Positions 17,740-26,609 of a stretch of DNA of 64,000 bases are shown here, piece after piece. A program made the position numbers and the translations under genes. The notes under the pieces were generated by a model. That model was given only the letters and a program-made list of their open reading frames with translations. It ran no database searches and was not told where the DNA came from. Numbering within the stretch: the first letter of the stretch is position 1; each line of letters opens with the position of its first letter. Source of the stretch: Verrucomicrobiaceae bacterium (GTDB taxonomy: Bacteria; Verrucomicrobiota; Verrucomicrobiia; Verrucomicrobiales; Verrucomicrobiaceae); assembly GCA_016795485.1 (NCBI GenBank), contig JAEUHM010000058.1, positions 1 to 64,000 of the forward strand, read 5' to 3'.

Positions 17740-18759
17740 ATGCGGAGGGAAAACAGAAAACCCGCACACCCCCTTGCAACTGCGGCTCATCCGCGCCAAA
17801 AAAGGCTCCGCTTCGTGATCGAGTACATCAAAATCTGCCGCCCAGACCATTGGTTAAAGAATGTCTTCATTCTCTTTGGCCACGTGGTGGCTATTGCGCT
17901 CGTGCTCAATTTTCAGTTCACGCCTGAGATCTTCAAGCTCGCGTTCCTCTCGCTCATTCCTGCCTGCCTCATTGCCAGTGCCAACTACGTGCTCAATGAG
18001 ATCCTCGACGCGCCGTTTGATGCCATGCATCCCACCAAGCGCCTCCGTGGTATCCCCGCTGGCAAGGTCAAGGTCTCCATCCTCTGGTGGGTCAAGGTCG
18101 CGCTCATTATTGGCGGCTTCGGTCTCGCTTGGGCTTTCGGGTTTAACTGGGCCTACCACGCCTCGCTGCTCTTGTTGTTGCTCAGTGGGCTCGTTTACAA
18201 TGTGCGGCCGCTCCGGTTGAAAGACCGTGCGTTCATGGATGTCATCGCTGAGTCGTTTAATAATCCCATTCGCCTCTGGCTTGGCTACTATGCACTCGTG
18301 GAGCCACGCTCGTTGCCGCCCACTTCCATCGTGTTTGCTTGGTGGTTCTTTGGAGCACTGCTCATGACGGGGAAGCGCTATGCCGAGTTCCGTTTCATTG
18401 GCGATGCGGCGTTGAGTGGTCGCTACCGGCGTTCCTTCCAGACTTACACGGAGAAGTCACTCATTTTGGCCATGATCACTTATGCCAACCTGTTCTGCTT
18501 TTGCACAGGCATTGCCATGGCCACTTACCCACGGCTCAACAACCTCGTCTTCGTCTTCCCCTTCATCGTGGCCGCAGTCCTCTTCTACTTCCACCACGCC
18601 ATGAAGAATGAGAACGCACGCCTTGAGCCAGAGGAACTTCTCAAGAACCCCTGGATCATAGCCTGCACCCTCATCACCGGAGCCCTCACCCTCTGGTTGC
18701 TCATGGCGGAGAAGAACTACGCCAAGGCAGCGCACCTCCTCGGCCCCCTCAGTTGGTAA
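17740..18759 (+). CDS. UbiA-family prenyltransferase, decaprenyl-phosphate phosphoribosyltransferase-like
   Basis: Polytopic membrane enzyme. CRPDHWLKNVFILF at the N-terminus, NEILDAPFDAMHPTKRLR (the Asp-rich N-x3-D-x3-D motif followed by HPTK) and LMTGKRYAEF are closest to the UbiA branch that transfers phosphoribose to polyprenyl phosphate (DPPR synthase type), not to quinone prenyltransferases. About eight or nine membrane helices are visible. The conserved part begins at VIEYIK, so GTG at 17815 is as likely a start as the ATG at 17740; the reading frame also runs back under the divergent TauE gene, which I reject. No DprE1/DprE2 partners are seen nearby, so the substrate is uncertain. Confidence 0.8.
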   Translation: MRRENRKPAHPLATAAHPRQKRLRFVIEYIKICRPDHWLKNVFILFGHVVAIALVLNFQFTPEIFKLAFLSLIPACLIASANYVLNEILDAPFDAMHPTKRLRGIPAGKVKVSILWWVKVALIIGGFGLAWAFGFNWAYHASLLLLLLSGLVYNVRPLRLKDRAFMDVIAESFNNPIRLWLGYYALVEPRSLPPTSIVFAWWFFGALLMTGKRYAEFRFIGDAALSGRYRRSFQTYTEKSLILAMITYANLFCFCTGIAMATYPRLNNLVFVFPFIVAAVLFYFHHAMKNENARLEPEELLKNPWIIACTLITGALTLWLLMAEKNYAKAAHLLGPLSW

Positions 18760-18787
18760 GGGTCCGAGGATCTATGCCTCGATTGAG

Positions 18788-18816
18788 GGAATGATGGCCC
18801 TCCCCGACTTCATTCC
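18788..18816. other. 7-bp inverted repeat before the uridylyltransferase gene
   Basis: Arms at 18788-18794 and 18810-18816 are perfect reverse complements with a 15-base loop. There is no T run on either side. It could be an operator or a weak terminator of the UbiA-family gene; nothing more can be said. Confidence 0.3.
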
Positions 18817-18850
18817 TTGCCAGAGTCATCGCGCTTTCTAGTCTGGCACC

Positions 18851-20278
18851 ATGTCTGAAACTTCCGTCGATCTCGCTACCGCTTTTGCACCCTTCGATGC
18901 CAAGATGAAACAGGCAGGGCTCAATGAGTCCGCCATCCGCGCCTTTCGTGCCAGTTACGCCGCTTTACTCGCCGGGCAGACAGGCATGATCCCAGAAGAC
19001 AGCATCATCCCGGCCAAAGATCTTCCGCAGTCCGCAGACCTCTCCGCTCCCGAGAAGGAAACGGCCGGTCAACTCCTCCGCCAGACCGTCGTTATCAAGC
19101 TCAATGGCGGCCTCGGCACAGGCATGGGCTTGGAGAAGGCCAAGTCACTCCTCCCCGTGCGCGGAGACGATACCTTCCTCGATCTGATCGCCCGTCAGCT
19201 TCTCCGTCTGAGGGAGCAGACCGGTGGTGGCCTCCCGCAGTTCATGCTCATGAACAGCTTCAGTACCTCAGCTGATACCGCTGAGCATCTGGAGAAAAAG
19301 TTTCCTCAACTCGGTGGCACTCAGCAGTGGGAACTCATGCAAAACAAGGTGCCCAAGGTCCTGGAGGGCAGCCTCACCCCAGCCGAGTGGCCTGCCAATC
19401 CTGAGCAAGAGTGGTGTCCTCCCGGCCACGGCGATATCTACGCCTGCCTCATCGGCTCAGGCTGGCTGGATCGCCTCCTCACTAGCGGCGTACGATACGC
19501 CTTTGTCTCCAACTCAGACAATCTAGGTGCGACCCTTGATCCCGCCATCCTGGCCTGGTTCGCTGCCAGCGGCATGCCCTTTGCCATGGAAGTCACCCGC
19601 CGCACCGAGTCAGATCGGAAAGGTGGCCACCTCGCTGTTAGGCAGAGCGATGGCCGCTACCTCCTACGCGAGTCCGCCCAATGCCCCGCTGCAGACGAGA
19701 CCAAGTTCCAGGACGTCGACCGCCATCGCTACTTCAACACCAATAACCTTTGGATCGATCTCCAAGCGCTAAAACAAGAGCTAGCAGCCAACGACGGGCT
19801 CATCCCTCTGCCGCCCATCATGAACAGGAAGACTGTGGACCCACGCGATTCCAGTTCGCCCAAGGTCATCCAGCTAGAGACCGCCATGGGAGCCGCCATC
19901 GAGTGTTTTGCCGGAGCCGGAGCCATTGAGGTGCCCCGTTTGCGCTTTGCACCCGTCAAAACCACCAGTGATCTGTTAGCCGTCCGCTCAGACGCCTACG
20001 AGCTCACTCCTGACTTTTGTTTGCGCCTCCACCCCAGCCGCGATGGACAGCCGCCCCACCTCCACTTGGACCAAAAGCTCTGCAAGCTTGTAGACGGCCT
20101 GGAGAAAAACTTCTCTCATACCCCCAGCCTGATCGACTGTGATAAGCTCCTCGTTCACGGCCCCGTCGATTGCGGTAAAGGCGTCGTCTTCAAGGGCAAT
20201 GTGGTTATCCACAACCACGGCGCTCTGCCCGTGAAACTAAAAGCTGGTGTCTACGAAGGTCAGATCAATGTCGGGTGA
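18851..20278 (+). CDS. UTP-glucose-1-phosphate (UDP-sugar) uridylyltransferase, UDPGP family
   Basis: 475-aa enzyme of the eukaryote-like UDPGP type, not the bacterial GalU type. The nucleotide-binding loop KLNGGLGTGMG is followed by the KSLLPV motif; then come FMLMNSFST, FVSNSDNLGA (metal-binding Asp region) and the ERKGGHLA-like segment SDRKGGHLAVR. A C-terminal beta-helix-like part follows. It makes UDP-glucose from UTP and glucose-1-phosphate, or acts on related sugars. It stands alone with a short gap after the UbiA-family gene. Confidence 0.92.
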   Translation: MSETSVDLATAFAPFDAKMKQAGLNESAIRAFRASYAALLAGQTGMIPEDSIIPAKDLPQSADLSAPEKETAGQLLRQTVVIKLNGGLGTGMGLEKAKSLLPVRGDDTFLDLIARQLLRLREQTGGGLPQFMLMNSFSTSADTAEHLEKKFPQLGGTQQWELMQNKVPKVLEGSLTPAEWPANPEQEWCPPGHGDIYACLIGSGWLDRLLTSGVRYAFVSNSDNLGATLDPAILAWFAASGMPFAMEVTRRTESDRKGGHLAVRQSDGRYLLRESAQCPAADETKFQDVDRHRYFNTNNLWIDLQALKQELAANDGLIPLPPIMNRKTVDPRDSSSPKVIQLETAMGAAIECFAGAGAIEVPRLRFAPVKTTSDLLAVRSDAYELTPDFCLRLHPSRDGQPPHLHLDQKLCKLVDGLEKNFSHTPSLIDCDKLLVHGPVDCGKGVVFKGNVVIHNHGALPVKLKAGVYEGQINVG

Positions 20279-20602
20279 GGTCGGAGGGATAAGATCACAC
20301 CGTTCAAACGCGAGCGGTGAGACCGACCCGAAGCTGCGGTCTGTCTTGTCGCATCGAACGTCCATCAACAGGGTTCCTCCTCTTGGGGTGTAGAGTGCTG
20401 TTCTGCTAACTCGGCCGCTCACGGTCGATAAGTTCTTCAGTTCAGGTCCGAGCATGGCTTCGGTGTCAGCCAATTTATTGGATTGCCCTTTGGAGCGAGA
20501 TTCCTTATAACTTGATGAGCCCGTGTTGCCTTCGGGCCAACTTCCTGCTGCAAGTGGGACTTTGCCCCGACCTTTTGCATCACAATCTCCGACTTTTGCC
20601 TT
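20279..20602. other. Intergenic region with promoter and hairpin
   Basis: 324 bases without a gene. A good sigma-70-type promoter is seen at 20483-20511 and a short hairpin with a TTCG loop near 20523-20540, just downstream of the predicted transcription start. Nothing else was recognised; no terminator with a T run follows the uridylyltransferase gene. Confidence 0.5.
20483..20511 (+). promoter_or_regulatory. Predicted sigma-70 promoter of the repeat-protein gene
   Basis: TTGCCC (20483-20488) and TATAAC (20506-20511) are separated by exactly 17 bases and match the consensus in 4 and 5 of 6 positions. This leaves a leader of about 85 nt before the start at 20603. Confidence 0.5.
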
Positions 20603-23600
20603 ATGAAGACTCTCACCTTATCTTTCTGGCTCGGCTCCTTTCTTATGCTCACAGGATTGTCTTCTGCGGCGAGTCAGAAGGTCATCTTGGGTCCTCCAGG
20701 CAGTGACAACTTTGGTAATAATCTGACCGTGCTTCCAAACGGAAACTTTGTGGTCCGCGATCCTGGATATGACCAGCCAAGCCCCGCACTAACGGACTGC
20801 GGTGCAGTCTATCTTTACCGGCATGACGGAACGCTCATCAGCACCATTACCGGCTCTGCGGCGGGTGATGCGGTGGGCGGTGCCGTGGTAGTATTGGCCA
20901 ACGGGAACTTCTTTGTTCGGTCCTCTGTATGGAATGGCAGCCGGGGTGCCGTCACCTGGGGCCATGCGGAGACTGGGTTCATCGGCGGTAGCGGAGTGGT
21001 GTCTGCTGCAAACTCTCTGGTGGGCTCCACCTCAGGTGACATGGCCGTGTTTGCCTTCGCTGTTTTGAAAAACGGAAACTACGTTATCCAGACCGCCGGT
21101 TGGGATCACGGCGGCATCGCCAACGCAGGTGCTGCGACTTGGTGCAACGGCAACACGGGGCGGACCGGAGCCATTGGCAACAGCATCTCGCTTGTTGGCA
21201 CCCAGACGAACGACCAGGTGGGCGGCTTCAGCGCAGTGGAGTTGACCAATGGCAATGTCTTGATCAGATCTCCAAGCTGGGACAACGGCGGCGTGTCGGA
21301 TGCTGGTGCCGTAACCTGGATGAATGGCAGTACTGGCCTCACGGGTCCGGTCACTTCATCGAACTCTCTCGTCGGCACTAGCCCAAGTGACCAGGTCGGT
21401 AGCTTTCAGGCCGTTGGCCTTACCAATGGGAACTACGTCGTGGTGACCCCTGGTTGGAATGGCGCTACTAACAATGAAGGTGCAGTCACCTGGGGTGATG
21501 GGAGCACGGGCGTTAGCGGTAATGTGTCCGTCAGCAACTCGCTAACGGGTAAAACCGACGACAACGTGGGCTCAGTAGGAGTAGTCGCTCTTTCCAACGG
21601 CAACTACGTTGTCCATAGCCAAGCTTGGTTTAATCCCGACACGGGAGCAGCTAATGCAGGAGCTGTGACTTGGTGCAACGGCAGCACCGGCACTACCGGG
21701 TTGGTTAGTAGTGCCAACTCCCTCGTCGGCACGCAGGCGAGTGATGAAGTAGGAGTTTTTGGCACCGTAGCATTGAACAATGGCAACTACGTGGTGCACA
21801 GTCCGAGCTGGATAAACGGTTCTGCCTCCGCAGCAGGTGCTGTGACCTGGGGGAATGGTACCACTGGCACCAGTGGCCCTGTCAGCGCGGCCAACTCATT
21901 GGTGGGAAGCACGGTGTCAGACCGGGTGGGATTGGTACCCGTCGTGGGCCTAGCCAACGGAAACTATGTCGTTACCGTTCAGGATTGGGACTCCGACACG
22001 GTGGTGAATGCCGGTGCTGTTACCTTCGGGAATGGCACCACAGGCACCAGCGGCCCTGTCAGCGCTGCCAATTCCTTGATCGGCACAACCGCTGGTGACA
22101 AGGTGGGTAGTGGCAATGTCGTTCCGCTCGCCAATGGGAACTATGTCGTGCTAAGCCCCACGTGGAACAATGGTGGCATCGTCAGCGCCGGAGCGGTCAC
22201 TTGGGCAGATGGGAAAAAGGGTATCAAAGGCCCCGTAACCACCGGCAACTCTCTCTTCGGCACTACAGCTAATGATGCAGTGGGTCAATTGGGGTCTGTA
22301 TTCGCCCTGACGAACGGGAACTACGTTGTCCGCACCACGGTGTGGGACAACGGCGCCGTCAGCAATGCCGGAGCTGTCACCTGGGGCAGCGGCACCAAGG
22401 GCATCAAAGGCCCCATCACTTCGTCCAACTCCCTCGTTGGCTCCAGCACGACAGACCAGATCGGCAACACGGGCATCCTCATTCTCAACAACGGCAACTA
22501 TGTGGTGCTGAGCAGAGACTGGAACAATGGCCCCTCAATAGACGTCGGTGCTGCGACCTGGGGCGATGGAACCAGGGGCGTTAAAGGAGTCATCAGCGCC
22601 TCCAACTCCCTCATTGGCACCACGCTTAGTGATCAGGTTGGTCAAACGGGAGTGGCCCTACCCAACGGCAACTACGTCATCCAAAGTGACGCCTGGGACA
22701 ATGGTCTGGTTACCGGTGCGGGAGCCGTCACGTGGGGAGATCGAAAGAGGGGCGTGAAAGGCATCGTCAGCTCCTCCAACTCCCTCGTTGGCACCAGCAT
22801 TAGCGACCGGTTGGGCGGCAGCGTCATCGTTCTACCAGACGGAAACTACATCGCCAGGAGCCAAGACTTCACCATTCCACTACCACTGCTAGCAAGCGCC
22901 AGTGCGGTCGCGCTCGGTGACGGCAACAACGGCACCAGCGGCATTCTCACCACAAGCGAGAGCGTCTTTGGTGTTACTAGTACCTCACTTCTTGCTCCAA
23001 ACTATGATGCCGGCCATGCTCAGATGATTGTCGGAGACGGGCCGAATGACCGGATTACCATTCTCGGCAACTTCCTCCGTACCCTCGCCCGAACAGGAGA
23101 GACTGCCCCCGGAGCGCTGGACATTGCCTGGGCCAAACCCGGACTCATCGCTGTGAACGTGAACGGAGATGCCCTCTTCGATAGCTCACTTACCGGCTCA
23201 GGCAGCACCTCCGGGCGGAACTTGGGCGTCTTTGGTATAGCTGGCATGGAATCCGACCCGGACCTCGTGCTCCAGAGTGGAGACACCATCACCGCGCTCG
23301 GCCAGAATCTCCCCACCGGTGCCAAGGCCAGTAACCCTGGCTTCCCCATCTTCCATCAAACCGGACGCGGCCTCTTCCAAATCACTGCCACAGGCCCCGG
23401 CATCACCAAAGACAACAACCGCCTTCTGCTGCGGGACAACGGAGCCGCTGTCATCGCCCTTCACCGCACCGGCACCGCCATCCCCGCTCTCGGCGGAGGT
23501 AGCATCAGCAAGTTCGTCGAGGTACTAGCCAGTCATGATCAAGACCTCATCACGCTCCACTACCAGCTCCGCAGTGGTGGACCGGTAACGGGTAACAACG

Positions 23601-24607
23601 ACACTGGCCTTCTCCTCATGAGCCACGGCGGCAGCATCAGTTCCCTTGTTAACAACCGAGAGGGCACTCTCGCCTCCACCTACAATGCCAGCCTCACCGG
23701 CACCCTCGGTCAGATCACCCGCGTCAGTGCGGGGCATGGCGTGCGCTCCTACTTCATCGCCGCCCACAAGCCCGCCACCGGCCCAGCAGGCAGCCTCGTC
23801 TGCGGCTTTGCTCACAACGGCTCGCTTTTCACTCATCTCGCCCAGTCTGGCACTCCTGCGCCCGGAGCCGGTGGTGCCAACTACCGGACCTTCGCCTCCA
23901 TCACCAACGGCGGCAGCAACGTCGTTTACAAAGCCACGCTCACCGGCCCTACATCGGAGAACGAAGGCGTCTGGAGAAACGTTACCAGCATCCTTTTACG
24001 CAAAGGTGCAGACGTAAACAACGCCCTCTACGGAGCGGTGAAGTTTAACAAAATCATCCGTATCTGGCCTGCCAGCAACGACGCCACCAAGGTTCTAGTC
24101 CATTGCACCCTCAGTGGGACCGGGGTTAACAGCAGCAACAACCAAGCCCTCGTCCTCATCCAGTTCACCAATGGCAACACCATCCTCATGCGCACCGGCA
24201 CCGACCCCAGCTCCCTAAGCCCAGTGGCACGCGGCATCAGCAGCGCCACCATCAAATCCATCAGCGCCGTGGACGTCAGCGCCCCTACGGGAAACTACAC
24301 CGTGCTCACCACCCTCAACGGCAGCCCAGCAGCAAGCAATCAAGCCCTGTGGACCGGCAACACTCAGGTAGGAAACGACTCCACTCTGCGGACACTCAGA
24401 GAGCCAACCCTCCGTCTCCGCAAAGGCGACCGCTACACAAGTGGCAGTACTGCGTTAGGCAGCATCAAGGCGATCAGCATCACCCCAGCGCCTGACGCCA
24501 GCGGTAGCGGCAGCCGTGGCCTCGCCCAATGCATCGGAGCTTCAGGACAAGTCGCCGCCACCATCACCGCAGACCGCAACATCACAGAACTAGTTCTGCT
24601 CCCGTGA
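20603..24607 (+). CDS. Large secreted protein with about eleven 59-aa repeats
   Basis: 1334-aa protein with a Sec leader (about residues 1-23). The part encoded by 21010-22840 holds eleven units of about 59 residues (177 bp), each reading roughly NSLVGT..D.VG, then NGNYVV, W.NG and AGAVTWG; one or two degenerate units precede them. Each unit looks like a beta-sheet blade. The C-terminal 500 residues are different, with LQSGDTI..LG and RTGTAIP motifs repeated at lower similarity. No transmembrane or sorting segment was recognised. Similar repeats occur in large bacterial surface proteins of unknown function. Adhesion or matrix roles are possible but not shown. Confidence 0.8.
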   Translation: MKTLTLSFWLGSFLMLTGLSSAASQKVILGPPGSDNFGNNLTVLPNGNFVVRDPGYDQPSPALTDCGAVYLYRHDGTLISTITGSAAGDAVGGAVVVLANGNFFVRSSVWNGSRGAVTWGHAETGFIGGSGVVSAANSLVGSTSGDMAVFAFAVLKNGNYVIQTAGWDHGGIANAGAATWCNGNTGRTGAIGNSISLVGTQTNDQVGGFSAVELTNGNVLIRSPSWDNGGVSDAGAVTWMNGSTGLTGPVTSSNSLVGTSPSDQVGSFQAVGLTNGNYVVVTPGWNGATNNEGAVTWGDGSTGVSGNVSVSNSLTGKTDDNVGSVGVVALSNGNYVVHSQAWFNPDTGAANAGAVTWCNGSTGTTGLVSSANSLVGTQASDEVGVFGTVALNNGNYVVHSPSWINGSASAAGAVTWGNGTTGTSGPVSAANSLVGSTVSDRVGLVPVVGLANGNYVVTVQDWDSDTVVNAGAVTFGNGTTGTSGPVSAANSLIGTTAGDKVGSGNVVPLANGNYVVLSPTWNNGGIVSAGAVTWADGKKGIKGPVTTGNSLFGTTANDAVGQLGSVFALTNGNYVVRTTVWDNGAVSNAGAVTWGSGTKGIKGPITSSNSLVGSSTTDQIGNTGILILNNGNYVVLSRDWNNGPSIDVGAATWGDGTRGVKGVISASNSLIGTTLSDQVGQTGVALPNGNYVIQSDAWDNGLVTGAGAVTWGDRKRGVKGIVSSSNSLVGTSISDRLGGSVIVLPDGNYIARSQDFTIPLPLLASASAVALGDGNNGTSGILTTSESVFGVTSTSLLAPNYDAGHAQMIVGDGPNDRITILGNFLRTLARTGETAPGALDIAWAKPGLIAVNVNGDALFDSSLTGSGSTSGRNLGVFGIAGMESDPDLVLQSGDTITALGQNLPTGAKASNPGFPIFHQTGRGLFQITATGPGITKDNNRLLLRDNGAAVIALHRTGTAIPALGGGSISKFVEVLASHDQDLITLHYQLRSGGPVTGNNDTGLLLMSHGGSISSLVNNREGTLASTYNASLTGTLGQITRVSAGHGVRSYFIAAHKPATGPAGSLVCGFAHNGSLFTHLAQSGTPAPGAGGANYRTFASITNGGSNVVYKATLTGPTSENEGVWRNVTSILLRKGADVNNALYGAVKFNKIIRIWPASNDATKVLVHCTLSGTGVNSSNNQALVLIQFTNGNTILMRTGTDPSSLSPVARGISSATIKSISAVDVSAPTGNYTVLTTLNGSPAASNQALWTGNTQVGNDSTLRTLREPTLRLRKGDRYTSGSTALGSIKAISITPAPDASGSGSRGLAQCIGASGQVAATITADRNITELVLLP
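21010..22840 (+). repeat. Eleven tandem 177-bp coding repeats
   Basis: The NSLVG-encoding segment recurs from about 21010 to about 22780 at an average spacing of 177 bp (59 codons). Copies differ at DNA level by many substitutions, so the array is old or diversifying, not a recent expansion; the neighbours near 21840-22060 are the most alike. Confidence 0.75.
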
Positions 24608-24642
24608 AACCCATGAGCTAACGGCGAGCCCGCCAAGTCCCC

Positions 24643-25284
24643 TCAGCGCGGGTCCAGGTGGTAGGTCACCGCTCCCTTCTCATTGATCTCCAGATGGCCT
24701 GCCGTTTGCAGTTTCTCGATCAACTCCTCCACCTCTCCGGCCGTGCTCGATTTACCGCAGAACGCTGCCAAGTGACTTCCTAGCGTCTGCTTGCGTTTAG
24801 GCCGGTTGTTGGTGTTCTTCCGCAAATGTTCCAGAGCCCGCGTCACCAAGTCAGTCGGCTCTGGTGCCGACGGACTCCTTTTCGTCGCTGATCGTTTCAG
24901 CTCCGTGTAGTCCGAGTGGCGACGTGCGTTGATCTGTCGACTCCGCAAGTGCTCAATGAGCGGATCAAACCCCGTGTCTTTCGAGATGATGTGGAAATAG
25001 GCATTAGGGTCCGCCTGCACCGCCCGGCCCAGGTGGAAGGCAAGGGCAAAGTCCAGCGCATTCTTACCAGAAGACTGCAAGCGCACCAATTGCACCGAAG
25101 CCGCATGAGCCATGAGCTTCTCCACCAGCGCCACATCCAGTCTCGTCTGGCGTGCACCTAGCAGCAGAGTGAGATACACCGTCCTGCCACCGATGAGCGA
25201 AAGGTCCACCTCGTGCACATTCTCGTAGTCGACAAAGATGTAATTGATCAAAGCCTTGGGCTCATGGGCAGGGTTGGGAAACAT
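24643..25284 (-). CDS. PIN-like/NYN-type domain protein
   Basis: 213-aa protein. FVDYENVHEVDL near the N-terminus, NALDFALAFHLGR in the middle and ISKDTGFDPLIEHL give the conserved acidic residues of the PIN-like (NYN/PIN7) nuclease fold. The C-terminal 70 residues, after a basic Ser/Pro-rich linker, look like a small helical or winged-helix domain (ALEHLRKNTNNRPKR...LIEKLQTAGHLEI). A cytoplasmic RNase role is suggested by the family but unproved. It stands alone between the repeat protein and a membrane protein, near the left edge of the accessory island. Confidence 0.75.
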   Translation of the reverse strand: MFPNPAHEPKALINYIFVDYENVHEVDLSLIGGRTVYLTLLLGARQTRLDVALVEKLMAHAASVQLVRLQSSGKNALDFALAFHLGRAVQADPNAYFHIISKDTGFDPLIEHLRSRQINARRHSDYTELKRSATKRSPSAPEPTDLVTRALEHLRKNTNNRPKRKQTLGSHLAAFCGKSSTAGEVEELIEKLQTAGHLEINEKGAVTYHLDPR

Positions 25285-25419
25285 AAAAGAGATACGTTTA
25301 GTCAGTGCGATCTTCAGCTCAGAAAGCTACCAGCCCAGTAGGCAACGTAAAGGCCACTCTAGCTCCCAGGCTCTCTCTCTCCTTTCAATTGATGTTAGAC
25401 AAGACGCTCGAATCCCCAC

Positions 25420-25980
25420 CTAGCTCTTACCGCCCTTCATGGCGAAGAGCAGGCACATCACATCGAACAGCACTAGCACCAGATAGAAGGAGAAAATCAT
25501 GCCTGAGGTCGACAGCGGGCGCGGTAGCGAGAGGCCACGGGCTTTGCTGGCACTGAGCATCTTGTCCTCCGCATTCAGGATTCCCATCGGATTCGTATCA
25601 CTCTTCACGAGGCCCAACTGTCTTTCCGCCTCAAAGATACGCGAAAGCTTCACTTCCATGAGATTGCGGTGACGGCACGTGATTAGCATGCCCAGCACGG
25701 CCATGATGAAGGAAACCGCGCAACCAATCATCACTACTGCGCTCCAATCTCCGCCCTCCAGTTTCAGCTTCTCCAACATGCTAGGAAGCTGCACCATGGC
25801 AAAGTGAGTCCCAGTGACCACTCCAAGCGCGGACCACTCCTGGATCCGCGAGTGATGCACATCTTGCCATTCGGTTTGGAGAAATACGATCAGCGCTTCT
25901 TCGGATGGCTTTAGAAGAGTGGTAGTGGTGCTGGGCGTCATGTTCGAAATCATTTCGCTCATTTTCTCTTCTCTTGTCAA
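25420..25980 (-). CDS. Membrane protein of unknown function
   Basis: 186-aa protein, not recognised. Two hydrophobic segments are clear (about 79-101 and 160-181), separated by a charged cytoplasmic-looking stretch. A weaker hydrophobic part lies near 50-65. The start could be Met1, Met7 or Met10. It ends the region before the accessory island. No motif suggests a function. Confidence 0.6.
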   Translation of the reverse strand: MTREEKMSEMISNMTPSTTTTLLKPSEEALIVFLQTEWQDVHHSRIQEWSALGVVTGTHFAMVQLPSMLEKLKLEGGDWSAVVMIGCAVSFIMAVLGMLITCRHRNLMEVKLSRIFEAERQLGLVKSDTNPMGILNAEDKMLSASKARGLSLPRPLSTSGMIFSFYLVLVLFDVMCLLFAMKGGKS

Positions 25981-26044
25981 GCCTCCAGCAAGTTAGCTGC
26001 CTCGCCCCCACCGGGGCGATCTGCAATCCCGGTGCCTTCTGCCA

Positions 26045-26129
26045 AATCAAAAATCAGCAATCAGAAATCAGAAATCACCAATCAATGAATACCTCCACCA
26101 CCACTCCAAGTCTCCAAGTCTCCAAGTCT
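26045..26129. repeat. Short AT-rich repeat tracts at left edge of the island
   Basis: Imperfect tandem copies of AATCAGA/AATCACC (26045-26086) and three copies of CCAAGTCT (26106-26129) lie just beyond the hsdM remnant. A tract of similar character is at 32967-33052 on the other side of the island. Confidence 0.55.
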
Positions 26130-26138
26130 TCCTCCGCC

Positions 26139-26601
26139 TCAGGCTCTTCCTGCATCTTTGGGCAACAAAGGCAAGCCCAGTTGCTTCAGGAATCCATTGT
26201 GCGTGTTCAAGGCCTTCTGGATTCCCTTTTCGATCTCCACGAGGGTCTGGTTCGTGGCTTCGAGGTCGATCTCTTCCTCGCCCACCGCCGTGCTGATGTA
26301 GCGGGAGATGTTGAGGTTGAAGTCGTTCTTCTCGATCTCGCCCATCTCAACGCGGCGGGAGTAGCGGGGCTCTTCGGTGCGGTGCTGGTAGGTGGCGATG
26401 ATTTTCTGGATGTGCTCAGGTTTCAGCTGGTTCTGGCGTTTGCCTTTCTCGAAGTGCTCGACGGCGTTGATGAAAAGCACTTCGTCGGGCTTCTTGCATT
26501 TCTTGAGCACGAGGATGCAGACCGGGATGCAGGCGGAGTAGAAGAGGTTCGCGGGCTGGCCGATCACGGTGTCGATGCCTGTGGTGAAACCCCTCCTGCA
26601 C
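26139..26601 (-). pseudogene. hsdM: hsdM remnant (type I methyltransferase, C-terminal part)
   Basis: The frame reads IDTVIGQPANLFY, CIPVCILVLKKCKKP, VLFINAVEHFEKGKRQNQL and a YISTAVGEEEIDL tail, all typical of the C-terminal third of HsdM. The N-terminal two thirds, with the SAM-binding and NPPY motifs, are missing: the similarity stops about 8 bases from the dprA stop codon. The fragment therefore marks a recombination junction. The longest open frame starts at GTG 26567, but there is no reason to think it is translated into a working protein. Confidence 0.85.
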
Positions 26602-26609
26602 CTTGCAAA

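Noticed and set aside
21010..22840. CRISPR or other non-coding repeat array
   Set aside because: The 177-bp periodicity is in frame inside one long gene and keeps protein, not DNA, similarity.
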